Shown in pieces: positions 6,021 to 7,040 of a stretch of 7,040 nucleotides of DNA. Every line of letters starts with the position of its first letter. Position 1 is the first letter of the stretch. The position numbers and the translations under genes are program-made. The notes beneath the pieces were generated by a model. The model was not told where the DNA came from, searched no databases, and worked only from the letters and a program-made list of their open reading frames with translations. Origin of the DNA: Pseudomonadales bacterium (GTDB taxonomy: Bacteria; Pseudomonadota; Gammaproteobacteria; Pseudomonadales; DC-out160). The stretch lies in assembly GCA_016765265.1 (NCBI GenBank), contig JAESQG010000056.1:1967-9006 (forward strand), written 5' to 3'.

Positions 6021-7040
6021 TGCCAACTAAAATAGTAATTTCAGTTGGTAATGGCGTAGGCAGAGACTATGCCAATATAGCCGCAGCGTTTGCAGGTACA
6101 GAGTGCGTCAATCGTGTCGCTAATGATGATTACGTTATTATAGAGGTTTATAATGATAATAATTTGGCGGTCATTAGCAGCGGCACCGAGCTTGTTATAG
6201 GTAGCGCTACCAACACCGTCACGATCCAACCCGCTTATGGACATGACTACTCAGCGACGGACTTTTCCAGTACGCCGTTAAAGTATGATCCTTCGCTTGG
6301 TGCCGCATTAGAGACAACGAGTTCTTTCGGCATTTTGCTTCATGTTGCAACCGACGCCTACTTGACTGTTAATAACATGCAGCTAAAGTGTGCCGATTCA
6401 AACGGGAGAATATCTTATACCGGCGATGGCAACATGGTTTTTAATGATTGCCTGATTAACGAAAATGGACAGGGAGATGCCACGGCACCTGATTATAATA
6501 ATTGTTTGCTAATTCGTGATGCTAACCTGTCAAGCCCAGTCGCTAGTTTGAATTATGCGAATGCCAATCAATGCACGATGGTTGTTCCTGCCGATCTTAC
6601 GCATACAGGCGACCTGGTTGGTTTGATCGGTTCTGCCACGGTAAATGAGTGCGCCGGTTTTGGTGGTGGTTCTGCTTTTAGTAATGCAGCCCAAGCGAAC
6701 TCAGATTACAATGCATCAGATGACGCTACAGGCCCAGGCGCGAACTCCCTTGATAATTTAGTTTATGCCGATCAGTTTGAAAACGTAAACAACGCCACGC
6801 AAGATTGGCGAAGAAAATCCGGCAATGATTTAGATGGCGCAGGTCTTGCGGGTATCGATATTGGGTACACGATTCCTCCGGCAATACCGGCTCCTAATCC
6901 CAATATTACAAACATTGATACAGACAACATTATTAATAGCGATCAAACAAACGTCGCTATTAATGGCACGGTGTTGGACGGTGTTACCCTTGTCACGCTC
7001 AACAGTGGGCCTTTGCAAGTAACGCAAACGATCCAAGGCA
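6020..7040 (+). CDS. Second beta-helix phage protein, 3' end missing
   Basis: The frame is open from the ATG at 6020 to the right edge, giving 340 residues with no stop. Its A is the last base of the previous TAA, and no strong ribosome binding site is visible, so translation probably relies on reinitiation. The start, VISVGNGVGRDYANIAAAF (residues 5-23), resembles the beta-helix entry of the preceding protein. Short beta-strands with Asn/Asp/Gly turns follow (LTVNNMQLK, MVFNDCLINENG, NCLLIRDANL) up to about 285, where NDLDGAGLAGIDIGY closes the helix. After a Pro-rich linker (PPAIPAPNPN) a new beta-sandwich begins: ITNIDTDNII, then VAINGTVLDGVTLV, in the style of IPT/TIG-like Ig domains. It is likely a second tail-fibre, spike or decoration protein. 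Total length and C-terminus are unknown. Confidence 0.82.
   Translation, partial: MPTKIVISVGNGVGRDYANIAAAFAGTECVNRVANDDYVIIEVYNDNNLAVISSGTELVIGSATNTVTIQPAYGHDYSATDFSSTPLKYDPSLGAALETTSSFGILLHVATDAYLTVNNMQLKCADSNGRISYTGDGNMVFNDCLINENGQGDATAPDYNNCLLIRDANLSSPVASLNYANANQCTMVVPADLTHTGDLVGLIGSATVNECAGFGGGSAFSNAAQANSDYNASDDATGPGANSLDNLVYADQFENVNNATQDWRRKSGNDLDGAGLAGIDIGYTIPPAIPAPNPNITNIDTDNIINSDQTNVAINGTVLDGVTLVTLNSGPLQVTQTIQG

Noticed and set aside
6830..7036. Short open frames on both strands within the second fibre gene
   Set aside because: The plus-strand frame from 6020 is open throughout and reads as beta-helix protein; the others are shadows.

Overview
The window looks like part of a temperate phage or prophage of a Gram-negative bacterium. 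A gammaproteobacterium, possibly marine, fits best, but this rests only on the gene families and a moderate GC content judged by eye. The evidence for phage is a Q-type late antiterminator reading in from the left edge, a DUF5675 / three-TM holin / small membrane protein cassette, and two consecutive beta-helix proteins of tail-fibre or tail-spike type at the right. No tRNA, rRNA, CRISPR array, insertion sequence or attachment site was seen.

Layout. Positions 2-376 (+) hold the 3' part of a phage antitermination protein Q. Positions 441-2178 hold a tight three-gene operon on the opposite strand. Its first gene encodes a TIGR04255-family protein of unknown function, followed by an uncharacterised 161-residue protein with an NWDGY motif and an uncharacterised 141-residue protein. 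Positions 2182-2561 form a regulatory gap with a predicted leftward promoter for that operon, two short perfect inverted repeats, a candidate rightward promoter and an intrinsic terminator. Positions 2562-3705 (+) hold DUF5675, the holin and a small single-TM protein, with a second intrinsic terminator after them. Positions 3771-6020 (+) encode a 749-residue beta-helix protein with an Ig-like N-terminal domain and an FN3-like C-terminal domain. A second beta-helix protein starts at 6020, coupled to the first by a TAATG overlap, and runs off the right edge.

How it fits together. Q proteins let RNA polymerase read through terminators downstream of the late promoter. The window shows that logic: a possible late promoter near 2436-2464, a terminator about 40-50 bases further on, then the lysis-type genes, then another terminator directly before the tail-fibre genes. 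Unmodified polymerase should stop at both and Q-modified polymerase should pass. The reverse-strand operon sits between Q and this promoter, has its own promoter and faces away from the late genes. That is how phage cargo (moron) genes are usually arranged, so the operon is probably expressed in the lysogen. Its function is not known; a role in host fitness or defence against other phages is a reasonable inference from position only.
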